DNA of 64,000 nucleotides from Planctomycetota bacterium. GTDB lineage: Bacteria > Planctomycetota > UBA1135 > GCA-002686595. Each line of letters opens with the position of its first letter. Position 1 is the first letter of the stretch. Of the stretch, positions 45,051 through 53,685 are shown one piece after another. A program made the position numbers and the translations under genes. The notes below the pieces were generated by a model. The model ran no database searches. It had not been told where the DNA came from and was given only the letters and a program-made list of their open reading frames with translations. The stretch spans positions 244,299-308,298 of the forward strand of contig JADHOC010000001.1 in the NCBI GenBank assembly GCA_016779205.1, given 5' to 3'.

Positions 45051-46279
45051 CCGATCCCTCCCCCGACGAGCCGCCGCGAGCGGAGCTCCCCTCCTCCAGC
45101 CAGGCCGGCTTCGCCTTCCGCGTGGAGGCCGCTGCCCCCGGGGACCCCGGGGCCAGGAGGGCCCGCGTGGGCTGCTTCTCCACGCCCCACGGCGACGTGC
45201 AGACCCCCGCCTTCATGCCCGTGGGGACCCGGGGCACCATCAAGGGGGTGCTCCCGAGGGACATCGGCGAGGTGGGGTCCACCATGATCCTCGCCAACAC
45301 CCTGCACCTGCACCTGAGGCCGGGCGAGGACACGGTCGCCGCCCTCGGCGGGCTGCACCACTTCATGTCCTGGGACGGGCCGATCCTCACGGACTCGGGC
45401 GGGTACCAGGTCTTCAGCATGGCGGACATCTCGACGCTCGATGACGACGGCGTCACCTTCAAGTCCATCGTGGACGGCGACCGCATCCGCCTGACCCCCG
45501 AGCGCGCCATTCAGATCCAGCAGCGCCTGGGCCCCGACGTGTACATGGCCTTCGACCATTGCCCGGCGGACCCCAAGGACCGCCGGATGGTCACCGAGGC
45601 CACGGACAGGACCCACCGCTGGCTCGACCGGTGCGTGCAGGTCTACCGCGAGGCAGGCGGCGTTGAGGGCTCCGGGCAGGCCCTGTTCGGCATCGTCCAG
45701 GGCGGCGCCTTCGAGGACCTCCGCAGGGCCAGCGTCGAGGCCGTCGCGCAGCACGGGCTCGTCGGCAACGCCATCGGCGGCGTGAGCGTCGGCGAGGATC
45801 GCGACGCCATGCGGGTCGCCGTGGAGGCCGCCGCGCCGGAGCTACCCGCGGACCGTCCGCGCTACCTCATGGGCGTCGGGACCCCGCGAGACTTCTTCGA
45901 CGCGATCGAGGCGGGCATCGACCTGTTCGACTGCGTGACCCCCACGCGCCACGGCCGGACCCACCAGGTGTGGACGAGCCGCGGCCGGGTCAACCTGCGC
46001 AACGCGGGCTGGAAGAACGTGGACGCGCCCCTGGATCCGGTCTTCCGCGCACCCCACGTCTCGGACGTTCCGGTGGGCGTCCTGCGCCACCTCTGCCTCT
46101 CCAATGAGATGCTGGGCGCGACCTACCTGTCGCTCCACAACCTCAACCTCTTCCACGAGCTCATGGGCCTCATCCGGGAGGCGATCCCCCGGGGCGAGCT
46201 CGCCGCCCTGCGGGACCACTGGGTCCCTCGCCTCGAGCGCCGCCTGACCCCGGACGAGTTCCTCGCCGGGGAGGCCTGA
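45047..46279 (+). CDS. tgt: tRNA-guanine transglycosylase Tgt with zinc-site cysteines replaced
   Basis: A 410-residue Tgt that exchanges G34 of tRNA for a queuine precursor. Catalytic parts are intact: TDSGGYQVFS (Asp116), FGIVQGG, MGVGTPRDFFDAIEAGIDLFDCVTPTR with nucleophile Asp295, and LSLHNLNLF with the fourth zinc-ligand His364. The structural zinc motif CxCxxC, however, reads F333-R-A335-P-H-V338. The segment from DP to LRHL has exactly the normal length (20 residues), so all three cysteines are substituted without an indel. The ATG at 45047 overlaps the SpoIID gene stop by 4 bases. Function as a transglycosylase is probable but the fold near the zinc site must differ. Confidence 0.92.
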   Translation: MTDPSPDEPPRAELPSSSQAGFAFRVEAAAPGDPGARRARVGCFSTPHGDVQTPAFMPVGTRGTIKGVLPRDIGEVGSTMILANTLHLHLRPGEDTVAALGGLHHFMSWDGPILTDSGGYQVFSMADISTLDDDGVTFKSIVDGDRIRLTPERAIQIQQRLGPDVYMAFDHCPADPKDRRMVTEATDRTHRWLDRCVQVYREAGGVEGSGQALFGIVQGGAFEDLRRASVEAVAQHGLVGNAIGGVSVGEDRDAMRVAVEAAAPELPADRPRYLMGVGTPRDFFDAIEAGIDLFDCVTPTRHGRTHQVWTSRGRVNLRNAGWKNVDAPLDPVFRAPHVSDVPVGVLRHLCLSNEMLGATYLSLHNLNLFHELMGLIREAIPRGELAALRDHWVPRLERRLTPDEFLAGEA

Positions 46280-46305
46280 GCCCGACCGGCGCTGGGCCCA
46301 TCGGG

Positions 46306-46476
46306 TCAGCGGCCCTTGAAATCGGGGCAGGAGCGGGCATTGGGCCGCTCTGGACGCCGGCACGCGTCACCGTAGTCCCACTTGCAGCGGTCGCAGAGGT
46401 AGCCGCCGCCACCCGCGCCGAGACGGGTGAAGAGCGCCCTGAAGGGCGCGAGGATCATGCGCAGGAGCGAGCCCAT
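46306..46476 (-). CDS. 56-residue Cys-rich small protein
   Basis: A short gene read on the minus strand, ATG 46476 to TGA 46308-46306. The basic amphipathic N-terminus (MGSLLRMILAPFRALFTRLG) is followed by a Gly linker and a compact zinc-ribbon-like motif with cysteines in YLCDRCKWDYGDACRRPE and SCPDFK. The C-x2-C-x7-C-x10-C spacing and the conserved-looking RPERPNA stretch suggest a real metal-binding protein rather than a chance frame. Function unknown. It lies 26 bases after tgt (convergent) and 51 bases downstream of the SH3-protein gene on the same strand. Confidence 0.65.
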   Translation of the reverse strand: MGSLLRMILAPFRALFTRLGAGGGGYLCDRCKWDYGDACRRPERPNARSCPDFKGR

Positions 46477-46527
46477 GGCGTCAAAGGTCCCGGGCGCTGA
46501 TCCCTGCGGATCAGCGCCCGGCGAGGA

Positions 46528-47727
46528 TCACTTCCGTGCGGAGCTGGCGGCCAGCACCTCGATGCGGCCGATGTCGATCACCGGCGGCGCCGCGGCGGTG
46601 AAGGCCGTCTCGACCACGAAGGGCTTGATCTCGACCCCGAGGATGCCGAGGTCGTGGCCCTCGAAGAAGGCGAGGTCGTAGCGGCCCGAGTTGCAGACGA
46701 CCTCGGCCACGGTCTCGCCGGCGAAGGAGAGGTACCAGGCCTCACGGCCGTCGACCGTCTCCTGCTTGAGCCAACCGCGCTCGCGGAAGCGGCCCTGGCG
46801 CGCAGAGGCGCGGGCCTCCCGGGTCTCGAGGTAGGCGTTGACCTTGGACAGCTCGGCGTCGTGCTTGCGGGCCTGGCTGCTCACGTCCTCACGCAGGCTC
46901 GCGAGCTCCATCCGTGCGACGGCGGTCCGGTGGCGCGTCTGCGCGTTCTGCAGGGTGATCGTGCCCTCGGGGGCGGAGGCGATGACCGCGTCGTACGCGA
47001 CGACCACGCCTCGCCAATCCTCGGAGGTGGGCGAGCGGAGCTCGATCACCCGGTCGAAGGCGGCGTCCGCCTTGGTCAGCTGAGCCGCGGTCTCCTCGGT
47101 GATCCGCGGCGCCTTGATCTCGCGCGGCTTCGCGGGCGCGGCGGCCTGCGCCGTGGACTTCGTGGGCAGGGCCACGGCGGCGGCCTTCCAGGCGGCGCCC
47201 CCTTCGGCCTTGTCCACCGGAGCGAGCATGGACGCCTCGATCCACGCGCGGGTGTTCGCCGGCGCCTGGATGAGCACCCAGTCCTCCGCCAGGGAGGTGG
47301 CCTTGTTGGCGCGCTTGATCAGCTTGACCCGCTGGCCCGCGTTGAGCTTGGAGGAGCGGAGGGGCATCGCGCCAGGCGTCAGGTCAGGGCTCGGGCGCAT
47401 GTTGACCCGGGTCCCCGAGACGACCAGGACGCCATCCACGTTCGTGGGCTGCAGGTACTTGCCGAAGACCCAGACCGGGAACCCGCCGCCGACCTCGACC
47501 TCACGGAACGGCGGGATGCCCTGGCTCGTGGAGAACGCCCGGACGATGGTGCCGGCCTCGACCTCGATGAAGGAGGCGCCGTTGCGGTCCGGGAAGTTCC
47601 GGACGGCCGTGGTCCCCTGGGTGCGATGGAACTCGCCGCCCTGGGCGGGCACGGCGGCGTCGGTCGGCTCGGTGAATGCGAAGGCCGTGGCGAGGATCGC
47701 CGCCACAGCGAGGATGCGGTGCTTCAT
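46528..47727 (-). CDS. secreted protein with two SH3-like domains
   Basis: A 399-residue protein with a signal peptide (ILAVAAILATAFAFTEPTDA). Two bacterial SH3-like segments are visible: residues about 35-95 (TTAVRNFPDRNGASFIEVEAG through FGKYLQPT) and about 103-170 (GTRVNMRPSPD through WVLIQAPANTRAWIEASML). A helical, Ala/Glu-rich region (about 205-310) and a C-terminal beta-like domain follow (GWLKQETVDGREAWYLSFAG, GVEIKPFVVETAF). SH3_3 domains usually bind peptidoglycan or modulate envelope proteins. ATG 47727. The 299-base region between it and panD is a divergent promoter region. Confidence 0.82.
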   Translation of the reverse strand: MKHRILAVAAILATAFAFTEPTDAAVPAQGGEFHRTQGTTAVRNFPDRNGASFIEVEAGTIVRAFSTSQGIPPFREVEVGGGFPVWVFGKYLQPTNVDGVLVVSGTRVNMRPSPDLTPGAMPLRSSKLNAGQRVKLIKRANKATSLAEDWVLIQAPANTRAWIEASMLAPVDKAEGGAAWKAAAVALPTKSTAQAAAPAKPREIKAPRITEETAAQLTKADAAFDRVIELRSPTSEDWRGVVVAYDAVIASAPEGTITLQNAQTRHRTAVARMELASLREDVSSQARKHDAELSKVNAYLETREARASARQGRFRERGWLKQETVDGREAWYLSFAGETVAEVVCNSGRYDLAFFEGHDLGILGVEIKPFVVETAFTAAAPPVIDIGRIEVLAASSARK

Positions 47728-47988
47728 GTTGGATTCCCCTCTCAGATTCCCCTCGGTGCTCGGGTCCCGACACGTGCGGTGCGGAGGGAGAGGGACCCGG
47801 GCTCGAACAGAGGCGCGACCTGCGCCTCGGCCTGAACTCTAGGGATCGAAGGCGGCCCATTCCAGCGACAGCGGCCGGTCCTGACCCTCCGCGGGGGCCC
47901 CCTGGGCCCGCCCCGCCCACCCTGGGGCCGCCCCGGGGCGAGATTTGGGGGCCGAGGAGTCCCGCCGGGGGGCTGGAAGCCGACTGGA

Positions 47989-48013
47989 GGGGCGACTAGT
48001 CTCTCGTCGCCCC
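47989..48013 (+). promoter_or_regulatory. hairpin carrying a TAGTCT box in front of panD
   Basis: Perfect 8-bp stem ggggcgac / gtcgcccc with a 9-base loop tagtctctc, 13 bases before the panD ATG. The loop contains TAGTCT (47997-48002), which matches TAnnnT, so the site could be a -10 overlapped by an operator palindrome, or a leader hairpin. Confidence 0.35.
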
Positions 48014-48026
48014 AGCGCCCCCTCCC

Positions 48027-48410
48027 ATGCGACAGTTCCTCAGAGCCAAGATCCACCGCGCCACCGTGACCGAGGCCAACCTCGACTACATGGGCTCCGT
48101 GACCATCGACTCGGAGCTCATGGACCGGGTGGACCTCGCCCCGTACGAGAAGGTCCTCATCGTGGACAACACCAACGGGGCACGGCTCGAGACCTACGCG
48201 ATCCCCGGCGAGCCGGGGTCAGGCGTGATCTGCATCAACGGCGCGGCAGCCCATCTGGTCAAGGAGGGGGATCAGGTCATCCTGATGGCCTTCGGGTACG
48301 GAGAGGCCGCCGGCACCCCGCGCCAGATCCTGGTGGACGAGCGCAACGCCTACGTCCGCGAGATCGAGACCACGGAGCGCGGGGTCATCGAGGCGACCCC
48401 CGCGCCCTGA
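48027..48410 (+). CDS. panD: aspartate 1-decarboxylase PanD
   Basis: A 127-residue pyruvoyl enzyme that makes beta-alanine for pantothenate and coenzyme A. It shows the N-terminal [17 protein letters not shown], with self-cleavage between Gly23 and Ser24 giving the pyruvoyl group. Also present are [43 protein letters not shown] and [10 protein letters not shown]. The length is normal for the family. It stands alone on the plus strand, convergent with larC. No other pan genes are in the window. Confidence 0.97.
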   Translation: MRQFLRAKIHRATVTEANLDYMGSVTIDSELMDRVDLAPYEKVLIVDNTNGARLETYAIPGEPGSGVICINGAAAHLVKEGDQVILMAFGYGEAAGTPRQILVDERNAYVREIETTERGVIEATPAP

Positions 48411-48435
48411 GGGCCGCGCACCGGTTCCCTGCCCC

Positions 48436-49710
48436 TCAGCGGGGGGTCGCCGCCTCGGCGAGGGCCCGCGCGTGAGCCTCCCGCAGCGGCACGCCGAGCT
48501 GGCGGGCGAGACGGACCGCGTCCTCGTGCTCGCAGAACAGGTCCCGAGGCCCGTCCGGACTGCGCCCCTCGTAGTCGGGACGAACTCGCTCCTTGATGCG
48601 GACCTCGACCCCTCCCACCGAGACGGTCCGGGTTCGCCGGCCGGCCTCGACCCGTTGGCACGAGGACCAGCGGACGCCGAAGGTGGATGAGCGCTCGAAG
48701 AGGATCGCCGTGATGGCCTCCCGCCCCTCTGGCCGGACCAGCGCGGTGAGCAGGACCCCGGGACGGTCCTTCTTCATGAAGATGGGCGCCGTCCAGACGT
48801 CGAGGGCGCCGGCCTCACGCAGGCCCTGCACCAGGTCACCGATCGCCTCCGCCGGGAGGTCGTCCAGGTTCACTCGCACCTCGTCCACCAGGCCGTGGCC
48901 CGCGGCTCCATCCCCGGCGGCGGCAGCGGCGCCGAGCTGGACGCGCAGGAGATTGGGGGGCCCCTCCTGGGGGTCTCGAGTTCCAGCGCCGTATCCGACG
49001 GAGCCCACGCTCCACTCGCCACCTGGGAGTTCGAAGGCCGAGGCGCCGCCCCCCCGACCGAGGGCGCCCATCTCCGCCAGGAGCGCGGCTCCGGTGGGCG
49101 TGCAGCGCTCGCCACCGCCTCCCCCTGTCCGCTGGGGAAGCCCCCGCAGGAGCTCGGCCGTCGCCGGCGCGGGGACGGGCATCTCCCCGTGGGCGCAGGT
49201 CACGGTCCCTTCCCCGAGGATGGGAGGTGTGATGAAGACTCGCTCCACGCCGAGGCGATCCAGCGCGAGGGCCGCGCCCCCCACGTCCACCAGCGTGTCC
49301 ACCGCACCGACCTCGTGGAAGTGAACCTCCTCGGGCCCGCAGCCGTGGACCCGACCCTCCGCCTCGGCGATCCGGGTGAGCACACGGACCGCAAAAGCCC
49401 TCGCGTGGCTGGAGAGGTCGGCCGCACCAAGGAGGGCCGTCAGGTCCGCGAGCCCGCGGTGGGGCGACTGACCGGTCTCGGGGGTCCGGACGTCGAGGTG
49501 AAGGCCGGAGAGCGACCCCCTCCAGACCGTCTCCGCGGAGAAGCCCGCCTCACCGGGCACCACAGCCTCCGCGAAGGCCGCCAGGTCCGCGAGCTGGAAG
49601 CGCGGGTCGTTCAGGTCCAGGAGCCCGGCGAGGAACATGTCCCCCGCCATTCCCCCGAAGGGTTCCACCAGCAGCATGCCGCCGCCCTGGGTGCCGTGCG
49701 CGTTCGCCAT
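48436..49710 (-). CDS. larC: nickel-pincer cofactor biosynthesis protein LarC
   Basis: A 424-residue LarC (DUF111), which inserts nickel into the pincer nucleotide cofactor of lactate racemase-type enzymes. Family hallmarks are FGGMAGDMFLAGLLDL, HFHEVGAVDTLVDVGGAALALD, ILGEGTVTCAHGEMPVPAPATAELLRGLP, TPTGAALLAE and NLDDLPAEAIG, with MKKDRPGVLLTALV near the C-terminus. It is one uninterrupted frame; in Lactobacillus the full protein arises by frameshifting. The start at ATG 49710 is preferred over the open extension to 49782. larB and larE are not in the window. Confidence 0.93.
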   Translation of the reverse strand: MANAHGTQGGGMLLVEPFGGMAGDMFLAGLLDLNDPRFQLADLAAFAEAVVPGEAGFSAETVWRGSLSGLHLDVRTPETGQSPHRGLADLTALLGAADLSSHARAFAVRVLTRIAEAEGRVHGCGPEEVHFHEVGAVDTLVDVGGAALALDRLGVERVFITPPILGEGTVTCAHGEMPVPAPATAELLRGLPQRTGGGGGERCTPTGAALLAEMGALGRGGGASAFELPGGEWSVGSVGYGAGTRDPQEGPPNLLRVQLGAAAAAGDGAAGHGLVDEVRVNLDDLPAEAIGDLVQGLREAGALDVWTAPIFMKKDRPGVLLTALVRPEGREAITAILFERSSTFGVRWSSCQRVEAGRRTRTVSVGGVEVRIKERVRPDYEGRSPDGPRDLFCEHEDAVRLARQLGVPLREAHARALAEAATPR

Positions 49711-49803
49711 GGCCGCGAGGGTAACCGGGGGCCCACCGCGGGCGCAGCGGGATCCGCTCCGACCGCGACCCATTCTCCCCACCTGTACGTGGCGCCAGCC
49801 CCC

Positions 49804-50496
49804 TCAGGCCCGCGCGAGGGCGAGGACCTCCACCCGACCTGCGCCAGCCTCGCGAAGAGTCCGCGCGCACGCGTCCGCGGTGGCGCCGCTGGCGACGACA
49901 TCATCCACCAGCCACACCGCCTCTCCCCCGAGCCGCGCCACGGACCGGAAGGCGCCCCGAACATTGCCGCGCCGAGCGGGCGCCCCGGGCGATCCCTGCG
50001 GCGGCGTGGCCCGGACCCGGCGAAGCACCGACGCCCGCTGCCCCATCCCCGCGAGCTCCAGCTCGGCCGCCAGGAGCGCGGGCGGGTCATAGCCTCGGGC
50101 CAGGATGCGTGAGGGGTGGGACGGGACCGGCACCAGCAGATTGAAGGGCGATGGACCCTCGGAGAGCCCGGCGCCCAACGCCCGTGCGAGGGGAGCACAG
50201 AGGTCCCGCCGGCCGCCGTGCTTGAAGGCCAGGATGGCCGCCCGCGCCGCAGGGTCGCGGTACGCAAGGGGCGCCGCCACCCGGGCGAAGGCGGGGGCCC
50301 GCCGGCGACAGCCTGCGCACATCGACCTGGGCCCCATCCCCGGCGGCAGCTCCGCCGCGCAGCGAACGCACGTGGCGTCGCCGCTCCGGCCCGTCAGTCG
50401 GTGCTCCGCGCACCAGGGATCCCGCCGACCGAGCCCCTCGGTCCCGGCGCCGCAGAGCCAGCAGCGTGGCGGCCAGATGAAACCCACCACCTCCAT
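49804..50496 (-). CDS. comF: ComF family phosphoribosyltransferase-like protein
   Basis: A 230-residue ComF/GntX protein. A zinc-finger-like N-terminus (PPRCWLCG, RCAAELPPG, CAGCRRR) precedes the phosphoribosyltransferase-type domain. That domain contains AAILAFKHGGRRDLCAPLARAL, PVPSHPSRILARGYD and the PRPP-loop-like VWLVDDVVASGATADACA. ComF binds primosomal proteins and supports natural transformation. A GTG start at 50520 would add eight residues and cannot be excluded. It follows a membrane-protein gene by 69 bases. Confidence 0.88.
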   Translation of the reverse strand: MEVVGFIWPPRCWLCGAGTEGLGRRDPWCAEHRLTGRSGDATCVRCAAELPPGMGPRSMCAGCRRRAPAFARVAAPLAYRDPAARAAILAFKHGGRRDLCAPLARALGAGLSEGPSPFNLLVPVPSHPSRILARGYDPPALLAAELELAGMGQRASVLRRVRATPPQGSPGAPARRGNVRGAFRSVARLGGEAVWLVDDVVASGATADACARTLREAGAGRVEVLALARA

Positions 50497-50565
50497 CAGC
50501 GCCGTCCATCCCGCCCCCACGGTGAGTGGACGGAGGGGATCAGGCCCGGTGGCGACCCCGGAGGC

Positions 50566-51222
50566 TCAGATGGCCTCTTCCGCTGCCTCGAGGTCGAAGT
50601 CCTCGGGGAGGCCGCGGGCGATCCCGAGCTTGGTCACGCTCCGCCGCTCCGCAGGGGCTCGCTCCTCCGCCGGCGCCCGCTGGGGCAGGCCCGTCTCCCG
50701 GATCAAGCGACCGACGTAGTCCTCGACCGTGTCGTCCTCGCTGGACTCGACGCCGAAGAGGTCGCCGACCTCGCGGGCCATGTTGGGCTCGGCTCGGAAG
50801 TCCCGCGGGTTGTGGGTGAAGTACTCCCGCACGTACCGCCTGAAGGCCCACACGGACCACCACCAACCGCTGAACAGCAGGGCGATAGCTGCCGCCACGA
50901 TGACCCCCACCCAGACCATGTTCAGGGGCGGCCCCTCGGGCCCGGCCGTCCGGAACTGGCCGACGAGCTGCAGGCCGAAGCCCGCCAGCAGGAAGGCGAA
51001 GCCGAGGGTCGTCTGGACCCGGTTGTACACGTACTCCCGGACCGACTGGAGCCGTCCATAGCTGCGCCCGAAGTACCGGGCGACCAGGGACCGCGGGTGC
51101 TCGAACAGGGTCGAGTTGGCGATCAGGAAGGCGCCCACGATGCACAGGACCAGACCCAGCGAGGTCCAGTCTGCGGCCCCGAAGAGATCTTCGTCGGGGC
51201 GGATCGAGGCCAGGAGGAACAT
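50566..51222 (-). CDS. three-helix membrane protein of unknown function
   Basis: A 218-residue protein. Three hydrophobic segments are visible: LGLVLCIVGAFLIANSTL, LGFAFLLAGFGLQLVGQF and VWVGVIVAAAIALLFSGWW. The charged cytoplasmic C-terminus (about residues 125-218) contains YVREYFTHNPRDF and is Glu/Arg-rich. No family was recognised. ATG 51222 precedes the first helix; there is no strong ribosome-binding site. It is divergent from the ferredoxin-NADP reductase gene (162-base gap, no clear promoter). Confidence 0.75.
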   Translation of the reverse strand: MFLLASIRPDEDLFGAADWTSLGLVLCIVGAFLIANSTLFEHPRSLVARYFGRSYGRLQSVREYVYNRVQTTLGFAFLLAGFGLQLVGQFRTAGPEGPPLNMVWVGVIVAAAIALLFSGWWWSVWAFRRYVREYFTHNPRDFRAEPNMAREVGDLFGVESSEDDTVEDYVGRLIRETGLPQRAPAEERAPAERRSVTKLGIARGLPEDFDLEAAEEAI

Positions 51223-51384
51223 GGCAGAAAGGTAGGTCCCTGGGGGGAGCGGGGCAAGCCGGGCCACCAAAAGGGTCCCCGGAGTGACCCGCAGGGGGGC
51301 TCCCGCCGCTTGCCGCGGGAGGCCCTTGAAGTCAGCGGTCGTCCCGAACAAGCTTCCAACAGCAACCTGCCACCCCTTGAGCCC

Positions 51385-52161
51385 ATGAAGATCCACGAAC
51401 CGAACGCTGAACTGGTCGCGCGGCACGACTGGACCGACGGCCTGGCGACGTTCTCGGTTCGCCCGCTCGGCTGGGAGTTCCCGACCTTCGTCCCCGGGCA
51501 GTTCACCAACCTCGCCCTCCCCGAGGGAGAGGACTGGGACCGCGAGAATGGCACCAACATCCGGCGCGCCTATTCCATCGCCTCCTCGCCCGGAGCCGAG
51601 ACGGTCGACTTCTTCATTCGCCGGGTGGACGGGGGCGCCCTCACCCCGAAGCTCTTCGAGCTGCCCGTGGGCGGCAAGCTCTTCCTCGAGCAGCGCTGCG
51701 CTGGACACTTCACCCTGACCGGCGCCACAGACAGCGAGGACCTGGTCCTCGTGGGCACCGGCACCGGGGTGGCCCCCTACCGGCCCATGCTCCTGGACGA
51801 GAGCGCCCGCGCCCGCTTCGGCCGGACCATCATCCTCTACAGCGATCGGCACGTGCGCGACCTCGGCTACGTGGAGGAGTTCCGGGCGCTGGAGGACGAG
51901 GGCTTCCTCTTCCTTCCCACCATCACCGGGGGTGAGCCGCCGGAGGCGTGGACCGGCCTGCGGGGCCGCGTGAACCGCTTCCTCGAGCCGGCCGCCTACG
52001 AGGAGCTGACCGGCAAGCCCCTCACCCCCGAGCGCTGCCAGGTCTTCCTGTGCGGGAACCCGCAGATGATCGTCGATGTCCAGGAGGCGCTCACGCCCCT
52101 GGGCTTCCAGCGACACCGCAAGCGCGACCCCGGCCAGCTCCACATGGAGAAGTACTGGTAA
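51385..52161 (+). CDS. ferredoxin/flavodoxin-NADP+ reductase
   Basis: A 258-residue FAD enzyme of the bacterial FpR-type FNR family. The FAD-binding barrel has PGQFTNLALPEGE and the RxYS motif at Arg61-Ser64 (RAYSIASS). The NADP-binding domain has GTGTGVAPYRPML (Gly124 onward), LYSDRHVRDLGYVEEF, a FLCGNPQM segment and a C-terminus ending in ...EKYW, the aromatic cap over the flavin seen in bacterial FNRs. It passes electrons between NADPH and ferredoxin or flavodoxin. ATG 51385. Convergent with the GT-C-like membrane gene. Confidence 0.93.
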   Translation: MKIHEPNAELVARHDWTDGLATFSVRPLGWEFPTFVPGQFTNLALPEGEDWDRENGTNIRRAYSIASSPGAETVDFFIRRVDGGALTPKLFELPVGGKLFLEQRCAGHFTLTGATDSEDLVLVGTGTGVAPYRPMLLDESARARFGRTIILYSDRHVRDLGYVEEFRALEDEGFLFLPTITGGEPPEAWTGLRGRVNRFLEPAAYEELTGKPLTPERCQVFLCGNPQMIVDVQEALTPLGFQRHRKRDPGQLHMEKYW

Positions 52162-52167
52162 GGGAAC

Positions 52168-52197
52168 GCGCCCCTCGCGGGCGCGCGCGAGAGGCGC
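52168..52197. terminator. strong hairpin between convergent genes
   Basis: Arms gcgcccctcgcg and cgcgagaggcgc pair over 12 positions with one mismatch around a 6-base loop. It begins 7 bases after the reductase stop and ends 9 bases before the stop of the facing membrane-protein gene. No T-run; probably a bidirectional terminator. Confidence 0.5.
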
Positions 52198-52206
52198 GGC
52201 CAGGCG

Positions 52207-53679
52207 TCAGCGGGGCACCAGGAGCAGCCGCGGCCCCATGGGTGCGCCGGTGGGCGGCACCAACGCTCCGCCCGAGCCCGGCTCCCCGCCGTCCAGGCGC
52301 TCTGCCACCCGGTAGTTCCGGGTGAGCGCCTCGAGGCTCGCCCAGTCACTCAGCTCGACACCGAGGACGATGCTGGCGAAGCGGCGCTCCTCGAGGGCCG
52401 CCGAGAGGTCGTCGAAGAGGGCCTGCGCGTCCACCTGCTCGCGACTCTTCAGGAGGTCCGCGATCGCCATGGCGTGGATGCCCCCCGGGGCACGGGGGTC
52501 GACGGCGCCGTGGGGCTGCCAGGTGGGCCCCTCCATGGCGCCCACCCGCTGGGCGAGGGCCGACAGGCGGGCCTGCTCTGCACCCCCAGGCAACGCCCCA
52601 GCGGGGTGGCTGAGGATCAACCAGGGGAACAGCAGGAGCGCGAGGGTCGCCGCCGCCCGGGGCCGCACGGTCGCGGCCCGCGCCACCGCTGGCCCCGCCA
52701 TCCAGGCCAGAGCGAGCGCCGCTGGCAGCAGGGTGTTCCGGTATCCCCCCTCGTGCGCCCGCCCCGCCCAGGCGACCGCCATCAAGGCCAGCAGGCTGCA
52801 CCACTCCGCGGGGTGCATGGAAGCCAGGGCGCCCCGGGGCGCCCTGCTGGCGACCCAGGCCAGGACCAAGAGCGGCGCCCAGGCCAGGAGGAGGTCCGGC
52901 AAGAAGTTCGCCGCGGCCGAGGCGTGGAGGGGGCTCCCGGCGAGGACGGAGACCACATGGAAGCCGAACCAACCGTCGGTGGATCGCTCCAGCCCAACGA
53001 AAGCGGAGCCCAGGACGAGCGCCGCGACGCCCGCTGCTCCCAGCCCGGCGGCGCGCGATTCCCGACGCAGGCTGAGCCCGACGACAAGCCCCACCAGCGG
53101 CCCGAGCGCGGTCTGCTTCGCCAGCACCGCTCCGGCCCCGAGCAGCCCGGCGGCCGCGCCCCACCCCGGCCGCCCGGCGAGGGAGCACGCCGAGGTCCCC
53201 ACCAGGATCGAGGCGGCGGTCAACCCGAGGGACAGGGAGTCCACCCGCGCGATCAGCGTCCAGGTCCCGGTCCAGCCGTCCGCCGCCACGAACAGGCCCG
53301 CGCCCATCAGCCCCGCCGCCCATCCGGCGCGCCTCCGGCCCGCCACCGCGAGGCATGCGAGCACGACGAGGAGCGAGAGGGCAGACACCGACCGCAGGTC
53401 GCTCAACCTCCCGCCGCCGTCACCGACGGAGACGGCGCCGAGCCAGTGGAAGAGCGGCGGATAGGGGAAGGCGGTGAAGTCCACCGAGGGCCGCTGGTAG
53501 ATGGGCAGCCCCTGAGCCACGCGAGACGCATGCTCGTACATGGCCGCTTCCTGCCACTCGAGGGCGAACGGGTACTGGATCCAGTCCTGGGCGCTCACCC
53601 ACCAGACAGCGAGCCACGCCACCGCCGCCGCGGCCCCTAGCCGCACCGCCAGGGAGGTGGTGGCTCGCTCAGGCTCCAT
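52207..53679 (-). CDS. GT-C-like multi-pass membrane protein
   Basis: A 490-residue membrane protein with about 10 hydrophobic segments between residues 10 and 370 and a soluble C-terminal region of about 110 residues. The first extracytoplasmic loop LEWQEAAMYEHASRVAQGLP, with FPYPPLFHWLGA after it, is typical of GT39/ArnT/PMT-like lipid-phosphate-sugar transferases, where an acidic residue in this loop is catalytic. The family assignment is by this pattern only. ATG 53679. It begins 6 bases after the acidic exported protein gene and is likely cotranscribed with it. Confidence 0.75.
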   Translation of the reverse strand: MEPERATTSLAVRLGAAAAVAWLAVWWVSAQDWIQYPFALEWQEAAMYEHASRVAQGLPIYQRPSVDFTAFPYPPLFHWLGAVSVGDGGGRLSDLRSVSALSLLVVLACLAVAGRRRAGWAAGLMGAGLFVAADGWTGTWTLIARVDSLSLGLTAASILVGTSACSLAGRPGWGAAAGLLGAGAVLAKQTALGPLVGLVVGLSLRRESRAAGLGAAGVAALVLGSAFVGLERSTDGWFGFHVVSVLAGSPLHASAAANFLPDLLLAWAPLLVLAWVASRAPRGALASMHPAEWCSLLALMAVAWAGRAHEGGYRNTLLPAALALAWMAGPAVARAATVRPRAAATLALLLFPWLILSHPAGALPGGAEQARLSALAQRVGAMEGPTWQPHGAVDPRAPGGIHAMAIADLLKSREQVDAQALFDDLSAALEERRFASIVLGVELSDWASLEALTRNYRVAERLDGGEPGSGGALVPPTGAPMGPRLLLVPR

Positions 53680-53685
53680 CGGCGC

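Noticed and set aside
47799..47815. A T-loop-like ggctcgaac segment suggesting a tRNA
   Set aside because: No matching acceptor, D or anticodon arms could be folded around it.
50116..51384. Plus-strand extension of the ferredoxin-NADP reductase frame
   Set aside because: It lies antisense to comF and the membrane protein gene; the family start MKIHEPNAELVARHD at 51385 is clear.
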